64,000 nt of DNA from Rhodococcus_G sp042879035 (GTDB lineage Bacteria; Actinomycetota; Actinomycetes; Mycobacteriales; Mycobacteriaceae). Made by a program: the position numbers and the translations under genes. This document shows positions 61,495-64,000 of the stretch, one piece after another. Each line of letters starts with the position of its first letter. Position 1 is the first letter of the stretch. The notes under the pieces are model-generated. The model was not told the origin of the DNA, ran no database searches, and was given only the letters and a program-made list of their open reading frames with translations. The DNA lies in NCBI RefSeq assembly GCF_042879035.1, contig NZ_JBIAOU010000002.1, positions 62,001-126,000 on the forward strand, written 5' to 3'.

Positions 61495-62331
61495 ATGGGT
61501 GAATTCGACGGCAAGGTCGCGCTGGTCACCGGTGGGGCGCGCGGACAGGGACGTTCCCATGCGGTCGCGTTCGCGGAGCAGGGTGCCGACGTGGTGATCT
61601 GTGACCGGTGCGCGGACTCCCCGGCAGTGTTCTACCCGCTCGCCACCGAGGACGATCTCGCCGAGACCGCGCGGCTGGTCGAGGCAACCGGCCGCCGCTG
61701 CATCGCGGTCCGGGCCGACACCGCCGACCGGGACGCGATGGATGCCCTCGTCGCTCGCGCGGAAGCGGACTTCGGTCGCGTCGACATTGCCGTCGCCAAC
61801 GCCGGGGTCTCGGTGGCCGCGCCGGTGCAGTCGATGACGCCGGGGCAGTGGGACGAGGCCATCGCCAGCAATCTGACCGGAGTCTTCAACACCGTCGGTG
61901 CCGTCGCGCCCGGCATGATCGAGCGAGGATACGGCCGGATCGTGACGATCTCGTCGATGCTCGGTCGGGCCGGCAACACCAACATGGCCGCCTACGCCGC
62001 GTCGAAGTGGGGTGTTATCGGCTTGACGAAGAGCGCCGCGCTCGACCTCGCGGACCACGGAATCACGGTCAACGCCATTGCGCCGGGCAACATCTCGACG
62101 CCGATGATTCACAACGACGCGCTGTACTCCATGATGCGACCCGACCTGGACGCGCCGACCGCCGAGGATGTCGCACCGGTGTTCGCGTCGTTGCACGCGC
62201 AGCCGGTGCCGTGGCTCGAGCCGGCGGAGATCACGCGAGCGGTACTGTTCCTCGCCGCGGAGGCGAGTGCGCACATCAGCGGGACCGTGTTGCCGATCGA
62301 CGCCGGGAACGCCGCCCGTGTGACGGGGTGA
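61495..62331 (+). CDS. mycofactocin-coupled SDR-family oxidoreductase
   Basis: The 278-residue SDR starts MGEFDGKVALVTGGARGQGRSHAV and carries the DRCADSPAVFYPLAT insertion with LAETARLVEATG that marks mycofactocin-dependent SDRs; Ser and Tyr-Lys are in ISSMLG and YAASKWG. GGAGGA stands 4 bases before the ATG; an ATG 12 bases upstream is an alternative. It is a second copy of the family in the window. Confidence 0.87.
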   Translation: MGEFDGKVALVTGGARGQGRSHAVAFAEQGADVVICDRCADSPAVFYPLATEDDLAETARLVEATGRRCIAVRADTADRDAMDALVARAEADFGRVDIAVANAGVSVAAPVQSMTPGQWDEAIASNLTGVFNTVGAVAPGMIERGYGRIVTISSMLGRAGNTNMAAYAASKWGVIGLTKSAALDLADHGITVNAIAPGNISTPMIHNDALYSMMRPDLDAPTAEDVAPVFASLHAQPVPWLEPAEITRAVLFLAAEASAHISGTVLPIDAGNAARVTG

Positions 62332-62401
62332 CCCTGCCGTCGACTCGGGCGCACTCAGGATGTCGAAGGAATCCTGTTGTGCGGCAATATTTCAGCGAGG
62401 G

Positions 62402-63823
62402 TCACAAGCCCACATGGGCGCGGAGGTGTCGCCGCATGCGATGACGGGCGAGCACCTCGTCGCCGGCGACCATCGCGTCGACGATCGCGTCGAGCTCCTT
62501 CTGCACGTCGGGTTCCCCTGCTTCCGGACGGCAGGATTCGACATGGCTTGGCTCGCTACCGAACTCGTCCCACAGTACGGCGAGGATGGACCGCAGCAGC
62601 ATCAGGACACCGTCGCCGGTCAGCATCTCGATTCGATCGCGAAGGCCGACGCTGCACCGGCACAGCGTCGCAGAACCGCCGCCCGGTCGATCGGTCGTCA
62701 GATCTGCCCGGTCGACGGTGCCGGCCCGCATGACCACCGTGAGGCAACCCAGTTCGATCACGTCGCGCACAGCACGCAGGTGCTCGGCCGTCACTCCGCG
62801 GAATCCCAGGTACAGCACGACCATTCGGATACTCGATGTCGGGTCGGGCTCGAGGACGACGAGTCCGCCGCCCTGGCCGCGGCGCATGCGAGCCACGCTG
62901 TAGTGCTCGAGAATGCGAACCGCCTCGCGGAAGATGGAGCGGCTCACTCCGTACCGCGTAACGAAGTCGGCTTCCGTCCCCAGGACCTCGCCGACGTTCC
63001 TGCTCTCGGCGACGATGTCGTCGTGGATGCGGCCTGCCAGGGATTCGGCCAGCTTCCCGCTCGGCCTCTCGTCGGGGTCGGGGTCCGTCGGCCTGGTCGC
63101 CGTCCGGTCTCCCGGAACGGGGTCGACGAACCGGCTCAACCACGCGGCGATCTCGCCCAGGTCCTCGGACAGTTCGTTCTGTGCTCGGCTGACGTCGCCG
63201 GCAACCACGGCGTCGGTGATCGCCTGGTGTCGTCTCTGCGGCTCCTCGAGGTGCGCCCGGTCGGCGTCGGGGGAAAGCTGGAGGGCACGGTGGGTGTATG
63301 TCGCGGTCAACCTGGTCAGGATCTCGACGAACAGCTCGAGCGCGGGGTTCCCGGTGAGACGGCCCATCTCGAGGTGAAAGGTGTCGAGATGGCCGCGGTG
63401 CGGCTTCGACGCCACCGATCTCAGCTCGCGAATTCCGCGTTCGGTCAGCGAATCCGAAACCGTGGAGACGGCGGTTGGTTCCACGATCGAACGGGCGCGG
63501 ACGAGTTGCTCCACGCTGACGCCGATGTACTCCAGGTAGATGACGAGAGCGCGAATGGCCGACCTCGGGTCGGGTGACGAGACGACGAGTCCACCGCCGG
63601 GACCCTGGCGCATGTGCGCCACTCGATGCAGTTCGAGTAGGCGGACCGCTTCACGCAGGATCGACCGGGACACCCCGAACTGCTCGCGTAGCGCCGTTTC
63701 GGAGCCGAGGACCTCACCGATCGGCCAGTGTCGCTCGATGATCTCGTGTTCGATGCGCCGCGCAACCTGGACGGCGAGCTTTTCGGGTGCAACCGCGGTC
63801 GGGTCCCCGTCCAGAAGTCGCAT
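62402..63823 (-). CDS. double-length GntR-family regulator (two HTH-FCD units)
   Basis: The 473-residue protein contains two tandem GntR units. Unit 1 (about 12-235) has ETALREQFGVSRSILREAVRLLE and an FCD-like helical domain. Unit 2 (about 255-470) has EADFVTRYGVSRSIFREAVRILE and a second. Each unit has the same MRQGPGGGLVV/MRRGQGGGLVV wing, so it arose by internal duplication. A Pro/Asp-rich linker joins them. AGGAG precedes the ATG. It is convergent with the SDR; its target is unknown. Confidence 0.88.
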   Translation of the reverse strand: MRLLDGDPTAVAPEKLAVQVARRIEHEIIERHWPIGEVLGSETALREQFGVSRSILREAVRLLELHRVAHMRQGPGGGLVVSSPDPRSAIRALVIYLEYIGVSVEQLVRARSIVEPTAVSTVSDSLTERGIRELRSVASKPHRGHLDTFHLEMGRLTGNPALELFVEILTRLTATYTHRALQLSPDADRAHLEEPQRRHQAITDAVVAGDVSRAQNELSEDLGEIAAWLSRFVDPVPGDRTATRPTDPDPDERPSGKLAESLAGRIHDDIVAESRNVGEVLGTEADFVTRYGVSRSIFREAVRILEHYSVARMRRGQGGGLVVLEPDPTSSIRMVVLYLGFRGVTAEHLRAVRDVIELGCLTVVMRAGTVDRADLTTDRPGGGSATLCRCSVGLRDRIEMLTGDGVLMLLRSILAVLWDEFGSEPSHVESCRPEAGEPDVQKELDAIVDAMVAGDEVLARHRMRRHLRAHVGL

Positions 63824-63964
63824 CTGCCAGGAACTCCTATCCTCCGTGGATTCGAGCGTGTACGTCGCGCGGTTCGATGACAGGGCCCGCGCCGCTCGAA
63901 GCGGATTTGCACGCGCGTAGCTTACTCGTACTCGCCGGAGAATGGGTATTCCCCGGCGAGCGGG

Positions 63965-63998
63965 AGCTGCCCCCGACGTGCAGTCGTCGGGGGCAGCT
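63965..63998. terminator. terminator at the window end
   Basis: AGCTGCCCCCGACG and CGTCGGGGGCAGCT form a perfect 14-bp stem around a 6-base loop. It probably ends a gene lying beyond the window, on the minus strand. Confidence 0.75.
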
Positions 63999-64000
63999 GG

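Overview
The window is high-GC actinobacterial chromosome, most likely Rhodococcus or a close mycolic-acid relative. Evidence: the gene order of Mycobacterium tuberculosis Rv3604c to Rv3583c (panC-panD-coaX-lysS-lsr2-clpC ... mhuD ... mutY-canB-disA-radA-lpqE-carD-ispD-ispF-cysS-rlmB) is kept almost intact and interrupted by lineage-specific islands; KstR with side-chain steroid-degradation genes is present; two mycofactocin-type dehydrogenases are present; many genes have a -10 hexamer 6-8 bases before an ATG or GTG, as in leaderless actinobacterial mRNAs. No rRNA, tRNA, CRISPR array, phage or insertion sequence was seen. There is one assembly gap (638-732) inside a tandem-repeat coding region. 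Family names are from recognition of motifs, without database searches.

Layout. 1-4309: a repeat-rich DUF6779-like protein, a DUF2520 protein and the pantothenate/CoA genes panC, panD and coaX. 4340-5471: cysteine dioxygenase and rhodanese behind a short leaderless reading frame with two adjacent Cys codons, a candidate cysteine-sensing attenuator. 5539-11863: lysS, lsr2, an Acg-type nitroreductase and clpC with a ClgR-like site. 12106-16789: an exporter, an OsmC protein, a tiny secreted peptide, a decayed carboxyltransferase fragment, a DsbA-like protein and the cobalt transporter cbtBA under a cobalamin riboswitch. 16970-19455: SnoaL-like protein, XRE regulator, MhuD and a hydrolase. 19529-23717: a GntR/transporter/lyase/dehydrogenase catabolic island. 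23843-29952: mutY, carbonic anhydrase, disA, thioesterase, radA, gamma carbonic anhydrase.

30040-34415 is a two-component flavin phenol hydroxylase (pheA2-pheA1) bracketed by two paralogous AraC regulators. 34476-39477 holds lpqE, carD, ispD, ispF, cysS and rlmB. 39598-45947 holds a small barrel protein with a mycofactocin-type SDR, a znuA-znuC-znuB-pxpA cluster with a Zur-like box, and a LacI regulator. 46004-48544 is a fused trehalose-phosphatase/GH15 protein.

48559-56405 is the steroid block: kstR diverges from fadE34 across one KstR box, and a second box precedes fadE28-fadE29-chsH2-chsH1-ltp2, four genes linked by overlapping start and stop codons. After it come an ABC exporter, TetR/zapE with a 30-bp palindrome between them, a VOC protein, an AraC regulator, a second mycofactocin-type SDR and a double-length GntR regulator.

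The best candidates for something new are the Cys-Cys leader before cysteine dioxygenase, the duplicated palindromic element at two convergent gene ends, the 24-residue secreted peptide, the pxpA gene inside a zinc-uptake operon, and the uncharacterised lyase/dehydrogenase island.
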